From assembly GCA_014801075.1 (NCBI GenBank), contig JAAVEW010000008.1, positions 51,421 to 115,420 on the forward strand: DNA of 64,000 nt, in the 5' to 3' direction. Below, in pieces: positions 26,440-36,354 of the stretch. The position numbers and the translations under genes are program-made. This stretch comes from Barnesiella sp. (GTDB lineage Bacteria; Bacteroidota; Bacteroidia; Bacteroidales; Muribaculaceae). How positions within the stretch are numbered: the first letter of the stretch is position 1; each line of letters opens with the position of its first letter. A model generated the notes under the pieces. The model did not search any database and was not told where the DNA came from. It saw nothing but the letters and a program-made list of their open reading frames with translations.

Positions 26440-26909
26440 TGCTGTTGCTCCTTGCTGACGCGGTCAATAATCTGCTGAGCGTGCTCCTTGGTCTTTATCT
26501 GCTTGGGAGTGAAGATGTCGGCCACGCGTCCGTTCTCGTCGATGAGGTAGGTGGTGCGCAGCGTGCCCATTGTTTTCTTGCCATACATGTTTTTCTCGCC
26601 CCACGCGCCGAGCTGTTGCAGCAGGGTGGTGTCGGTGTCGGCGATGAGGGGGAAGTTAAGTTCCTGCTTCTCGATGAATTTCTTGTGGGAAGTCTCGGAG
26701 TCTTTGCTGACGCCTATGATGTCGTAGCCGAGCGAACGGAGTTGCTCGCGATGGTCGCGCAGCGAGCATGCTTCGGCTGTGCAGCCCGAGGTGTTGTCCT
26801 TGGGGTAAGCGTAGAGTATGAATTTGCGGCCGGCGTAGTCGGCTGTGCGTATTTCGTTGCCATCCTGGTCCTTGCCGAGGATTTCAGGCAGTTTGTCTCC
26901 TATATTCAT
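26436..26909 (-). CDS. bcp: Thioredoxin-dependent peroxiredoxin (Bcp/PrxQ)
   Basis: 157 residues, PrxQ type. The peroxidatic and resolving cysteines are Cys43 and Cys48 in DNTSGCTAEACSLRDH, five residues apart as in atypical 2-Cys Bcp. The following block GYDIIGVSKDSETSHKKFIE and the WGEKNMYGKKTMGTLRTTYL segment are also diagnostic. It reduces hydrogen and organic peroxides in the cytoplasm with thioredoxin. It is the first gene of a likely bcp-ruvA unit and possibly continues into sprA. Confidence 0.95.
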   Translation of the reverse strand: MNIGDKLPEILGKDQDGNEIRTADYAGRKFILYAYPKDNTSGCTAEACSLRDHREQLRSLGYDIIGVSKDSETSHKKFIEKQELNFPLIADTDTTLLQQLGAWGEKNMYGKKTMGTLRTTYLIDENGRVADIFTPKQIKTKEHAQQIIDRVSKEQQQ

Positions 26910-27077
26910 GATGTTCTGTTTTATAAGTTAAGTGTATGCTGTAAGTTTAGTTATATCTGTATGTTAGGTGCATGCGGCAAGTTATGCATGCCGTATAGTT
27001 ATTATCGAAGCCTGGTGAAGGCATTCATTGTAGTAACCTTTCAGCATGGCATTTGGTTTGATGCCGATGTCGGGCCG

Positions 27078-29297
27078 CTACGCGAGGGAGTGGATGGTGT
27101 CCTTCGGTCCGGCGAGGTAAACCCTGTCGCCCGGCGTGAATACCACGTTGTCAAGGCGTTCCTCGAAGTGGTTGTCACGCTCCACGGCTATCACCATCGA
27201 CGAGTATTTGTCGGGGATGTCGGCGTTGATGATATTGAGTCCTGCTAAGGGCGACTTGTCGGTGAGCAGCACGTCGTAGATGCCGAAGTTGACTGCATCG
27301 ACCGAAGCGGCGGCTTCCTCGTCGTCGGTTTTCTCGATGACGGGGAGGAGGTTCTGCAACTGCTCGTCAGTGCCTATCACGCCGATAACGTCGCCGGGGA
27401 AAATGCGGTCGTCACTGCGGGGCACCGGGATGAAGCGGCTGCCGCGCGATATGCTCGACACGCTGACTCCGTATTTTGAACGCAGGCCCGAGTCGCGCAA
27501 CCGTTCGCCCACTATGGGGCAGAGGTTGCCTACGGTCATGTAGGCAAGATGCAGGTCGGAGACCACGGAATTGTTTTTGCCCGAGCGGCGCAGTTCGCGC
27601 TCGTTGAGATTGTTGATGAAGCGGTCCTCGATGTTTCCTATCCTGATTTTGGCTTTACCGCCCACTACAAAGAGTATCAGCACAATAAGTGCGACACCCG
27701 TGGCAATACCCGCTGTCAGCGAGAATATTGACGAGAGGATGTTGACGATGAACGCCAGCACGAGAATGATACGGAATATGCGCATCACCACGCGGGGCAC
27801 GGTGTAGCGCTCGTAATCGTCGTTGGAGAGCGACACGCGTTTCGACGTAGGCATGGCGAGGGCCACGAGGAACGGCGACATGGCTGCGAGAGTCACCGCT
27901 GCGCCAACGTATTTATAGGCGTGGGGCAGCACTGTGGCGAGCCATGGCATGAAAAATTCGAGCGATACAAGTGTGATGGCTATCAACACGATAGAGTAAA
28001 GTACCATGCGCCAGAGGTAGCGGCGGATAAACATGCGCCACATCGACTGACGCTCGGCCGAGGCCGTGGCGTGGGCCTCCTTGCTGTAGCGGTCGATGAG
28101 GAAGTGGAGGCGGCGGGGCAGATGGCGTTTCACTATCTCGTAGAACGGGTCGGCCATCTTGATAAAGTAGGGGGTGGTGAAGGTCGTGAGTACCGACACT
28201 GCCACCACAATGGGGTAGATGCTCGGGTCGAGCACACCGAGGCTCATACCGAGCGATGCGATGATAAATGAGAACTCACCGATTTGGGTCAGCGAGAAAC
28301 CGGTCTCGATGGCTACCTTGAGCGACTGACCGGTGACAAGCATACCGAAGGTGCCGAATATAATCATGCCCACTATCACCACAACCGAGAGCAGCAATAT
28401 CGGGCCTGCATAGTCAACGATTGTGGCCGGCTGCACCATCATGCCCACCGAGATGAAGAACACCGCGCCGAAGAGGTCCTTGACCGGCATGGTGACACGC
28501 TCGATGCGCTCGGCGTAGCTCGTGCCGGCAAGTATTGAACCCATGACGAAAGCACCGAGCGCGAGCGAGAATCCGCAGGCTACGGAGAATACGGCCATGC
28601 CGAGACAGAGGCCCATCGACACGATGAGAAGCGTCTCGTTGTTGAGAAAACGGCGTATCTTGTTGAGCAGCGTGGGTAGCACGAACACTCCCACGAGGAA
28701 CCATATGATGAGGAAAAACACCAGTTTGCCGATGCTGAACAGCAGTTCGCTACCCTCCACGGAGTCGTTGACCGCGATTGACGACAGCAACACCATCATC
28801 AACACGGCGAACAAATCCTCCACCACGAGGATGGCAAAGACTATCGAGGCAAACTTCTTCTGCTTCAGTCCCAGGTCGGTCAATGCCTTGATAATGATAG
28901 TGGTGGACGACATTGAGAGCATGCCGCCGAGGAATATACTGTTGATATGGGAGAAGCCGAGCATTTTGCCCACGACGAAGCCTACGCACATCATGCCTAT
29001 AACGTTGATTAGCGCTGTGACTACGGCCGACACTCCCGTGTTGACAAGTTTGCGGAAGTTAAATTCCAGACCTAATGAGAAGAGCAGCACCACGATACCT
29101 ATCTGGGCCCAGAACTCAATGTTGGCCTCGTTGGCTACCGACGGCAGCGGCTCGAAATTGGGACTCGCCAGAAATCCGGCTACGATATAACCCAGTACGA
29201 CGGGTTGCTTTATCCATTTGAAAAGTACGGTGACGATGCCTCCGAGTATCAGGATGAAGGCAAGGTCGCTGATAAGACTCTCTATATCAAGTTCCAT
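27078..29297 (-). CDS. Cation:proton antiporter (CPA2 family) with C-terminal RCK_C-like domains
   Basis: 739 residues. About twelve membrane helices fill residues 10-400 with CPA2 motifs (QIGIVVLLFSLGLEFNFRKL, GMLSMSSTTIIIKALTDLGL and the VEDLFAVLMMV helix with the Glu-Asp ion site). A linker with more hydrophobic helices (about 420-550) is followed by RCK_C/TrkA-C-like sequence: LRSKYGVSVSSISRGSRFIP then GDVIGVIGTDEQLQNL, and SSMVIAVERDNHFEERLD then GDRVYLAGP at the end. It likely exchanges K+ or Na+ for H+ in the inner membrane, gated by ligands on the C-terminal domains. Located 47 bp downstream of an MgtC-like gene and probably cotranscribed. Confidence 0.9.
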   Translation of the reverse strand: MELDIESLISDLAFILILGGIVTVLFKWIKQPVVLGYIVAGFLASPNFEPLPSVANEANIEFWAQIGIVVLLFSLGLEFNFRKLVNTGVSAVVTALINVIGMMCVGFVVGKMLGFSHINSIFLGGMLSMSSTTIIIKALTDLGLKQKKFASIVFAILVVEDLFAVLMMVLLSSIAVNDSVEGSELLFSIGKLVFFLIIWFLVGVFVLPTLLNKIRRFLNNETLLIVSMGLCLGMAVFSVACGFSLALGAFVMGSILAGTSYAERIERVTMPVKDLFGAVFFISVGMMVQPATIVDYAGPILLLSVVVIVGMIIFGTFGMLVTGQSLKVAIETGFSLTQIGEFSFIIASLGMSLGVLDPSIYPIVVAVSVLTTFTTPYFIKMADPFYEIVKRHLPRRLHFLIDRYSKEAHATASAERQSMWRMFIRRYLWRMVLYSIVLIAITLVSLEFFMPWLATVLPHAYKYVGAAVTLAAMSPFLVALAMPTSKRVSLSNDDYERYTVPRVVMRIFRIILVLAFIVNILSSIFSLTAGIATGVALIVLILFVVGGKAKIRIGNIEDRFINNLNERELRRSGKNNSVVSDLHLAYMTVGNLCPIVGERLRDSGLRSKYGVSVSSISRGSRFIPVPRSDDRIFPGDVIGVIGTDEQLQNLLPVIEKTDDEEAAASVDAVNFGIYDVLLTDKSPLAGLNIINADIPDKYSSMVIAVERDNHFEERLDNVVFTPGDRVYLAGPKDTIHSLA

Positions 29298-29344
29298 AGT
29301 TGATTTTCGTTATTCTTTTCCATGCGCTTCGGGCAGTCAGGCCG

Positions 29345-30061
29345 TCAGATGCTTACCTGATTGGCGAGCGAGATGGAGTGGGTGGGGTTGAGGGTGCGCA
29401 GTTGCTCGAATATTCTGATGTAATCGGTTGATTCTTTGAAGAGTACCACGAAATTTAGGCGCGTGATATTCTCGTCGTAGTCATATTCGAGATACATGTT
29501 GGTGATAGCCACCTTGTTACGCTCAAGCACGGAGCGGTATTCCTCGATGTCGGTGATGACGCAGTTGATAAGCATGCGTATGATGCGCGACTCGGCACCC
29601 ATGGCCGTGCGGTGCTCCCAGCGCTCAAACCAGTGTAACACCACGAGTATCAGCAGCGTAGCGGTAATCGACAGCGCGTACATGCCGAGGCCGACGGCCA
29701 TGCCTATCGTGGCCACCATCCATATACCGGCCGCCGTGGTCAGTCCGCGCACCGAGCCTTTCATCTGTATGATAGCTCCCGCGCCGAGGAAACCTACGCC
29801 GGTCACAACCTGGGCCGCGATACGTCCCGGGTCGCCGTTCTTAAGTCCAAGATATTCCTGAGGCACGTAGATGGATATGAGCATGGCGAGCGTAGCCCCC
29901 ATGCATATCAGCGCAAAGGTGCGTATTCCCGCCGACTGCCCTTTAAGTTTGCGCTCAAAGCCTACCGCACTTCCGAGCAGCAGGCTTATACACAGTTTGG
30001 CAATCGCCGAGGTGGTCGTCACTTCGGTCGACGTCAGCTCTTTGATTATTTCATCAATCAT
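29345..30061 (-). CDS. MgtC/SapB family membrane protein
   Basis: 238 residues with four or five N-terminal membrane helices and a soluble C-terminal domain. The MgtC block KLCISLLLGSAVGFERKLKG, AGIRTFALICMGATLAMLIS, GVGFLGAGAIIQMKGSVRGL and TTAAGIWMVATIGMAVGLGM is complete. Residues from about 150 form an ACT-like domain. MgtC proteins are linked to growth at low Mg2+ and, in Salmonella, to inhibition of F-type ATP synthase. The downstream antiporter suggests a role in ion homeostasis. Confidence 0.92.
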   Translation of the reverse strand: MIDEIIKELTSTEVTTTSAIAKLCISLLLGSAVGFERKLKGQSAGIRTFALICMGATLAMLISIYVPQEYLGLKNGDPGRIAAQVVTGVGFLGAGAIIQMKGSVRGLTTAAGIWMVATIGMAVGLGMYALSITATLLILVVLHWFERWEHRTAMGAESRIIRMLINCVITDIEEYRSVLERNKVAITNMYLEYDYDENITRLNFVVLFKESTDYIRIFEQLRTLNPTHSISLANQVSI

Positions 30062-30151
30062 CTTTCCTCCTCAACCTGAATCATTATTTATCAGGGGCTT
30101 GGAGTCGTCTCCTCGCCCCGGAGATGGTAATTGTTGTGCGTTCCGCAGGGC

Positions 30152-31147
30152 TTACTTGTTCATGGTGAACTGACGCGAAGCCAGGCGGAAGTTATCGCAG
30201 AAGAGTTCTACGGTGTAGGTGCCGGGATTGAGTGTTGAGGTCACGTCCCAGAATATCTCTATGCCGCCGATTTCCTCGTTGGCATATTCGATTGTCTTGC
30301 GGGCGGTAGCGGCAAGCGATGCACCCTCGAAGTTAAACGAGCCTCCACCTTTGAGCAGGTCGCCCTCGGGGGTGGTGATGCGCAGGTAGATGGTCTTTTC
30401 GCCGGCAGGTGTTGAATTGTTCTGCGGTATGGTGAAGGTGACGCAGAGGCTTGTGGCCTTGGTGATGTTCTTCTCCTTCTTGCCCTTCTTGTTGAGAGCG
30501 GTGAGGTTGACACCCGTCACGTTGAGTTTCTCGGCCAGCGTCATGCGCTCGGTCAGGTGCTCGTTCTTGCGGGTCATGTCCTGCACGCGGCTATTGAGCT
30601 GTTCGTTCTGGCTCTTGATAGTGGTGTTTTCGTCCTTAAGCTGCTCGTTTTCAGCCATCAGCTCGTTAATGCGGGCTGTGTAGTCGCGGAGGATGCCCTT
30701 GAGGGTGTTGATTTCGTCGGTAAGTTTCTTGATTTGAGCCGCGCTCTTGGTCTTTTCGTTGTTGAGTTCGGCCATAAGTTTCTCAATCTGGGCACGTGCG
30801 GCCTGATATTTCTCCACGATGGAGTCGTTGGCGAGCAACACCTGCTGACCCTCCATCTGCTGGAATTCGTCGTCGATTTTGAGCAGTTCGAGTTCATTGA
30901 TTTGCATCTGCTGCGCCATGAGTTGCTGCTGAGTTTCCTCCGCCTGCTTCTTCGACTCTTCAAGTTCCTGATTTTTCGACGACATCATCAGGAAAAAGGT
31001 GACGAGGATAGCGAGCAGAATGACGACTGCACCTATAATAAAGAGCATGCGCATCTTTTTCTGACGCTTCAACTGATTATTCTCGGCGTTAAGGAACTCT
31101 TCGCCGGGATTCATTCCGTTATTGACAGGGTTAGTGTTGTTGTCCAT
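30152..31147 (-). CDS. Inner-membrane protein with long coiled coil
   Basis: 331 residues from ATG 31147 (MDNNTNPVNNGMNPGEEFLN); a longer frame to 31222 has no supporting features. One membrane helix (about 34-55, LFIIGAVVILLAILVTFFLM) is followed by a heptad-rich coiled coil (about 57-210, repeated QL/EL/IN spacing with many Glu, Gln and Lys). The C-terminal beta-rich domain has features such as TIYLRITTPEGDLLKGGGSF and FWDVTSTLNPGTYTVELFCD. The layout suggests a periplasmic stalk with a sensor-like head. I do not recognise a named family. It sits between secA and mgtC on the same strand. Confidence 0.78.
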   Translation of the reverse strand: MDNNTNPVNNGMNPGEEFLNAENNQLKRQKKMRMLFIIGAVVILLAILVTFFLMMSSKNQELEESKKQAEETQQQLMAQQMQINELELLKIDDEFQQMEGQQVLLANDSIVEKYQAARAQIEKLMAELNNEKTKSAAQIKKLTDEINTLKGILRDYTARINELMAENEQLKDENTTIKSQNEQLNSRVQDMTRKNEHLTERMTLAEKLNVTGVNLTALNKKGKKEKNITKATSLCVTFTIPQNNSTPAGEKTIYLRITTPEGDLLKGGGSFNFEGASLAATARKTIEYANEEIGGIEIFWDVTSTLNPGTYTVELFCDNFRLASRQFTMNK

Positions 31148-31277
31148 ATTGAGTGAAATATTTAGTTGATTGTTCAGGAAATGGATGGTGACCGTCAGCG
31201 ATAACTTGTTGGCGGTCACCATGTGGGGTGTTGTGGCCGGGTTGTGACCTTGTTACCCGATGTCGGGTAGCGGGGTC

Positions 31278-34200
31278 TTAAAACTGGTCGCGGCCGTGAC
31301 AGTTCTTGTACTTCTTGCCTGAACCGCAGGGACAGAGGTCGTTACGGCCAATGCGCGGACCGGATTTCACCGGTTCGGGGCGTGACTGCTGGCCCTGGGG
31401 AGCGCTCGCTGCGGCGCGCTGTGCGGCCTGTTCGGGAAGCTCCTCCTTTGTTGCTTTCAGGTTGGCGTTGGGATTGCTGCGTTCGGGCATTGCCTGACGC
31501 ACCTCGGGAGCGGGACGCTTTGCTTCCTGCTGCTCGCCGCCGTTGTTGTCGGTCTCGGCGGGAGTCTCGCGCTTGGGAATGTAAATCTGTCCGCGCAGGA
31601 GCGACGACATTGCCTTGTTGTTGAGGGCCGAAAGCATGCGTTCGAAGATGTGGAACGACTCTACTTTGTAGATTACGAGCGGGTCTTTCTGTTCGTACGA
31701 TGCATTCTGTACCGACTGACGCAGCTGGTCGAGTTCGCGCAGGTGTTCCTTCCACAATTCGTCGATTGAAGTGAGGAGGATTGTTTTCTGCCATTCTTTC
31801 ACAATCTGCTTGCAGTCAGTGTCGTAGGCCTTCTTGATGTCGATGACGATGGGGTAGATGCGCTTGCCGTCGGTGATGGGAACCTGGATAAGTCCCTGAG
31901 CATTACGGTTTTCCACCCAGTCTTTGATTACGGGCGAAGCCATCTCGATGATGCGCTCGCTGCGACGGGTAAGAGCCTCTGACGCAGCGGCATAGAGGCG
32001 GTTTACGGCCTCCTCGCGGTCGAGGTTGCGGTATTCCTCCTCGGTGAAAGGCGGTTCGATGGTCAGCACGCGCATCAGTTCGAGGCGCATATCTTCAAAG
32101 AACTCAGCTTCCTGATAGTTGTTGATAATGTTCTCGATGGTGTCGTAGAGCATATTGGCGATGTCGATGCCGATACGCTCGCCGAGCAGGGCGTGGTGAC
32201 GGCGCGTATATATATATGTACGCTGCTTGTTCATCACGTCGTCATATTCGAGAAGGCGTTTACGGATACCGAAGTTGTTCTCTTCAACGCGTTTCTGAGC
32301 TTTCTCGATGGCGTTGGTAACCATCTTTGACTCAATCATTTCGCCGTCGTGCAGACCGAGACGGTCAAGCATCTTCATGACGCGGTCGGTAGCGAAGAGG
32401 CGCATCAGCTGGTCCTCGAACGATACGAAGAACACTGACGAACCCGGGTCGCCCTGACGTCCGGCACGACCGCGGAGCTGACGGTCGACGCGGCGTGACT
32501 CGTGGCGCTCGGTACCGATGATTGCAAGACCGCCGGCATCCTTGACTTCGGCGGGGAGCTTGATGTCGGTACCACGACCTGCCATGTTGGTGGCGATGGT
32601 GACGGTGCCTTTCTGACCGGCGAGGGCAACAACCTGTGCCTCACGCTGATGGAGCTTGGCGTTGAGCACCTGGCTGTCAATCTTGCGCAGGTCGAGCATA
32701 CGTTTGAGCAGCTCGGAAATCTCTACCGAGGTAGTACCCACGAGCACGGGACGACCCTGCTCGCGCAGCTTCACTATCTCCTCGATTACGGCTGCATATT
32801 TCTCTTTCTTGGTGCGGTACACGCGGTCGTTCATGTCGATACGCGCGATGGGGCGGTTGGTGGGGATGGTGACAACGTCGAGTTTGTAGATGTCCCACAA
32901 CTCGCCGGCCTCGGTCTCTGCAGTACCGGTCATACCCGCCAGCTTGTGATACATGCGGAAGTAGTTCTGCAGTGTGATGGTGGCGAATGTCTGGGTGGCG
33001 GCTTCAACCTTCACGCCCTCTTTTGCCTCGATAGCCTGGTGGAGACCGTCGCTGTAACGGCGACCCTCCATGATACGGCCTGTCTGCTCGTCGACAATCT
33101 TGATTTTGCCTTCGTCGATGACGTATTCAACATCCTTGTCGAAGAGTGTGTAGGCTTTAAGAAGCTGGTTGACAGTGTGAACGCGCTCTGACTTGACGGC
33201 GTATTCGGCCATAACCTCGTCTTTCTTCTCCTGACGGGTCTGAATATCCTCGATTTTTTCAAGATCGGAAAGCTGAGAGGCGATGTCGGGGAGCACGAAG
33301 AAGTGCGGGTCGTTGATTTTGCCGGTAAGTTCGTCGAGACCCTTGTCGGTCAAGTCGACCGAACGGCTCTTCTCGTCGATGACGAAGTAGAGGGGTTCGG
33401 TGGCTTTGGGCATCTCGCGGGCGTTGTCCTGCAGGTAGTAGGCCTCGGTGTCGAGCAATATTTTCTTCATGCCCTCCTGCGAGAGGAATTTGATGAGGGC
33501 GCCGTATTTGGGCAGACCCTTGTAGGCACGGAACAGTGCGAGGGCACCCTCTTTCTGCACGTTCTTGTCGCCTGATGCGAGTTTGGTCTTGGCCTCGGTG
33601 AGGAGGTTGTTGACAAGGCGGCGCTGTGCCACGACAACTTTCTCCACGTTGCCTTTGAAGATGTCAAACATCTGGTCGTCGCCCTTGGGCACGGGACCTG
33701 AGATGATGAGCGGGGTACGGGCGTCGTCGATAAGCACCGAGTCAACCTCGTCGACGATAGCGTAGTAGTGCTTGCGCTGCACGAGTTCGGCGGGCTTCAT
33801 GGCCATGTTGTCGCGCAGGTAGTCGAAACCGAATTCGTTGTTGGTACCGAATGTGATGTCGCAGTTGTAGGCGTTGCGGCGTGCCTGGGTGTTGGGCTGG
33901 TGTTTGTCGATACAGTCGACGGTAGAGCCGTGGAACATGTAGAGCGGGCCCATCCATTCCGAGTCTCGTTTCGACAGGTAGTCGTTGACGGTAACCACGT
34001 GGACACCGCGGCGCGAGAGCGAGCGGAGGAACACGGGGAGCGTAGCCACGAGGGTCTTACCCTCACCGGTGGCCATCTCGGCAATCTTACCCTGATGGAG
34101 CACGATACCGCCTATGAGCTGCACGTCGTAGTGGATCATGTCCCACTTCATGAGGTTGCCTCCGGCGAGCCATTCACTGCGCCACACGGCGTTGCCGTTC

Positions 34201-34649
34201 TCGTCGATGCTCACGAAGTCGCGGCCCTGAGCGGCGAGTTCGCGGTCGAGGTCGGTGGCTTTGACCACGAGAGTCTCGTTGTTGGCGAATCGTGCTGCGG
34301 TTTCGCGCAGTACGGCGAACACTTCGGGCAGGTGCTCGTTGAGCTTGTCCTCGAGAGTGTCGATGATGTTTTTCTCGTGCTTGTCGATTTCGTCCCAGAG
34401 GGGCTGACGCTCTTCAAAGGGGAGCTGTTCCACTTCTTCCTTGATGGAAGCGATAGCCTCCTCGTCGGCTTTGATAGCGGCGGCGAGGTCGGCGCGGACA
34501 ATGTCGATGCGCTCGCGGAGCTGGTCAACGGTGAGTGACTCCATCTCCGGCCTCATGGCGTTGATTTTGTCCACGATGGGCTGGATTTCCTTGAGGTCGC
34601 GCTGCGACTTGTAGCCAAAGAATTTACTTAAAATTGATGCTAATGACAT
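31278..34649 (-). CDS. secA: Preprotein translocase ATPase SecA
   Basis: 1123 residues, long for SecA but usual in Bacteroidetes. Seen in order: [20 protein letters not shown] (Walker A region), [20 protein letters not shown] (DEAD-type motif), [20 protein letters not shown], and [15 protein letters not shown] with [20 protein letters not shown] in the second motor domain. A Pro/Glu-rich linker leads to the C-terminal zinc motif [18 protein letters not shown]. SecA drives unfolded preproteins through SecYEG. It is followed 130 bp downstream by the coiled-coil membrane protein. Confidence 0.98.
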   Translation of the reverse strand: MSLASILSKFFGYKSQRDLKEIQPIVDKINAMRPEMESLTVDQLRERIDIVRADLAAAIKADEEAIASIKEEVEQLPFEERQPLWDEIDKHEKNIIDTLEDKLNEHLPEVFAVLRETAARFANNETLVVKATDLDRELAAQGRDFVSIDENGNAVWRSEWLAGGNLMKWDMIHYDVQLIGGIVLHQGKIAEMATGEGKTLVATLPVFLRSLSRRGVHVVTVNDYLSKRDSEWMGPLYMFHGSTVDCIDKHQPNTQARRNAYNCDITFGTNNEFGFDYLRDNMAMKPAELVQRKHYYAIVDEVDSVLIDDARTPLIISGPVPKGDDQMFDIFKGNVEKVVVAQRRLVNNLLTEAKTKLASGDKNVQKEGALALFRAYKGLPKYGALIKFLSQEGMKKILLDTEAYYLQDNAREMPKATEPLYFVIDEKSRSVDLTDKGLDELTGKINDPHFFVLPDIASQLSDLEKIEDIQTRQEKKDEVMAEYAVKSERVHTVNQLLKAYTLFDKDVEYVIDEGKIKIVDEQTGRIMEGRRYSDGLHQAIEAKEGVKVEAATQTFATITLQNYFRMYHKLAGMTGTAETEAGELWDIYKLDVVTIPTNRPIARIDMNDRVYRTKKEKYAAVIEEIVKLREQGRPVLVGTTSVEISELLKRMLDLRKIDSQVLNAKLHQREAQVVALAGQKGTVTIATNMAGRGTDIKLPAEVKDAGGLAIIGTERHESRRVDRQLRGRAGRQGDPGSSVFFVSFEDQLMRLFATDRVMKMLDRLGLHDGEMIESKMVTNAIEKAQKRVEENNFGIRKRLLEYDDVMNKQRTYIYTRRHHALLGERIGIDIANMLYDTIENIINNYQEAEFFEDMRLELMRVLTIEPPFTEEEYRNLDREEAVNRLYAAASEALTRRSERIIEMASPVIKDWVENRNAQGLIQVPITDGKRIYPIVIDIKKAYDTDCKQIVKEWQKTILLTSIDELWKEHLRELDQLRQSVQNASYEQKDPLVIYKVESFHIFERMLSALNNKAMSSLLRGQIYIPKRETPAETDNNGGEQQEAKRPAPEVRQAMPERSNPNANLKATKEELPEQAAQRAAASAPQGQQSRPEPVKSGPRIGRNDLCPCGSGKKYKNCHGRDQF

Positions 34650-34749
34650 ATTGTGTTTTTATTTTTTTTCGATAATTGAATGTTGCGCCGCTGCGGTGTC
34701 GGCATGTTGCAGCGAGGCTGTTGTCGCTCTCACGGGGCGCCGGTGGCTG

Positions 34750-36354
34750 TCAGAGCCTTACGGGCGCGAGGCGACCGCCGTTGGGCGAGCGTATGCGCAG
34801 CAGTCGTGCCACCGTCGGGGCCACTACGCGGGCATCGACGGGAGTGTCGATGATGCGTGCGTCGACGTCGGGGTGCATGATGAAAGCCGCTGAGGTTGAG
34901 GCGCGTGCCCGTTCCACCGTCTTGTTGTGGGCGGAGTTGGCATTCTGCACTATCTGCCATCCGGGAGCTACCGATATGAGAACGTCGCCGGCGGTGTCGA
35001 TGTCGATGTTGCGTGCCGGCGGGAAGGGTGAGTCGGCGCTCTCGTTGGCCGCTATGGCCTGGTCGATGGTGACGGCGTAGGTTACGCCCGTCATGCGGCG
35101 CAGGAAGTCGGCGCTCTCGCGACGTATCTCGTTAAGGTCCTTGCCGCGCTGCTGTATCAGGTCGCGGTTAAGGTATATCTGGTTGTTGTAATATCCTGTC
35201 ACCCAGTCACCGTTGCCGTAAATCGACATGAGGTTGACCTTGAGCAGCGACACGGCTCGGTCGGCGGAAAACTCGCCGCCGGGTATGTTCCAACGCTCCT
35301 CGTCGCTGACTGCGGCGTTGGAGGCGGGGGTGCCTGCCACCCACACGAGGGTCTTGTCGAGGCCCGGGCCCTGTGACTCTATGGCGTCGAAAAGGCGTGC
35401 CAGGTCGCGGTCGAGGCGCAGGTAGCTGTCAAGCTGTTCCACGCGTGTGTCGGCCTGACCGGAGTAGGTGTAGGGGTGCACGGTGTAGTTCACTTCAAGC
35501 ATGTCGACCGGCTCGCGCTTGCCCATGTTGAGCATTTTGAGGAAGTCGAGCGACACCGAGGTGACTTCATCGTTGACCGGTGCCGAGAGCTTGTAGCGGG
35601 TGTAACGGTCTGTGTCGCCGTTAAATGTATGGTTGAAGGAGTATATCTTTTTGTGAGAGGGGAGTTCGCTGTAGGCGGCCTCGGGGAGCGTGGGGCTCCA
35701 GCGTATGGTGTCGAGGCGCGTCGAGAGCGGACGCATGTGGTTGAGCTGCTGTATGGATGTGGGCAGCTCGGTGTAGTAGGTCGACGAGGCCCATTTGCCC
35801 GTCTTGTCGGCTATCCAGCAGGCTGAGTTGCCGGCGTGACCAGCCATTATGATGGAGGTGGTGGCGTCGGGCGACACGGCGTGTACCATGCCCAGACCCG
35901 AAGTGTCGATGCGCAGTTCGTCGGCGAGAGTCGACACTCTCAGCGACTTGGGCGAATATGTCTCGTCGGTGAAGTTGCCTATGGTGGCGGCGTCGAGAAG
36001 CACGGGGCGCGGGCTACGCGACGTGAAGTCGTAGACCTCGCTGGCCGCTATTCCGTTGACGGCGGGTGACGCGCCGGTCATGATTACGGCCGTAGCTGCG
36101 GCGTCGTCGAGCGGACTGCCGTAGTTTATATTGGTGAATGTCACCCCTTTATCGAGCAGCTTGTTGAAGCCGCCTGAGGTGAAATGCTCGCGCAGCTGGT
36201 ACACCTTGTCGATGTCGAGCCCGTTGATGACGATACCCACCACGAGTTTCGGACGGCGCGGCAATGAGGTCTGAGCCGACAGCGGTAACACTGCCGACGC
36301 TGCCACTAACGCTCCGACGAGTTTGATACTCAGGCTTTTGTAGGGTCGAGACAT
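34750..36354 (-). CDS. Alkaline-phosphatase superfamily protein lacking the catalytic site (probable pseudoenzyme)
   Basis: 534 residues with a signal peptide (cleaved near LPLSAQ). The fold resembles PafA-like type I phosphodiesterase/alkaline phosphatases: RPKLVVGIVINGLDIDKVYQ at the start, MTGASPAVNGIAASEVYDF, YSPKSLRVSTLADELRID, and SYLRLDRDLARLFDAIESQG. The metal and nucleophile residues are missing. The usual VVDQ Asp is Asn (VING, residues 42-45); the T..GHA nucleophile region reads PLDDAAATAVIM; and the late Asp-His pair of the TADHG motif reads VAGTPAS. It is therefore unlikely to be a phosphatase and may bind a ligand or partner. The start overlaps the DUF4105 gene by 25 bp. Confidence 0.8.
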   Translation of the reverse strand: MSRPYKSLSIKLVGALVAASAVLPLSAQTSLPRRPKLVVGIVINGLDIDKVYQLREHFTSGGFNKLLDKGVTFTNINYGSPLDDAAATAVIMTGASPAVNGIAASEVYDFTSRSPRPVLLDAATIGNFTDETYSPKSLRVSTLADELRIDTSGLGMVHAVSPDATTSIIMAGHAGNSACWIADKTGKWASSTYYTELPTSIQQLNHMRPLSTRLDTIRWSPTLPEAAYSELPSHKKIYSFNHTFNGDTDRYTRYKLSAPVNDEVTSVSLDFLKMLNMGKREPVDMLEVNYTVHPYTYSGQADTRVEQLDSYLRLDRDLARLFDAIESQGPGLDKTLVWVAGTPASNAAVSDEERWNIPGGEFSADRAVSLLKVNLMSIYGNGDWVTGYYNNQIYLNRDLIQQRGKDLNEIRRESADFLRRMTGVTYAVTIDQAIAANESADSPFPPARNIDIDTAGDVLISVAPGWQIVQNANSAHNKTVERARASTSAAFIMHPDVDARIIDTPVDARVVAPTVARLLRIRSPNGGRLAPVRL

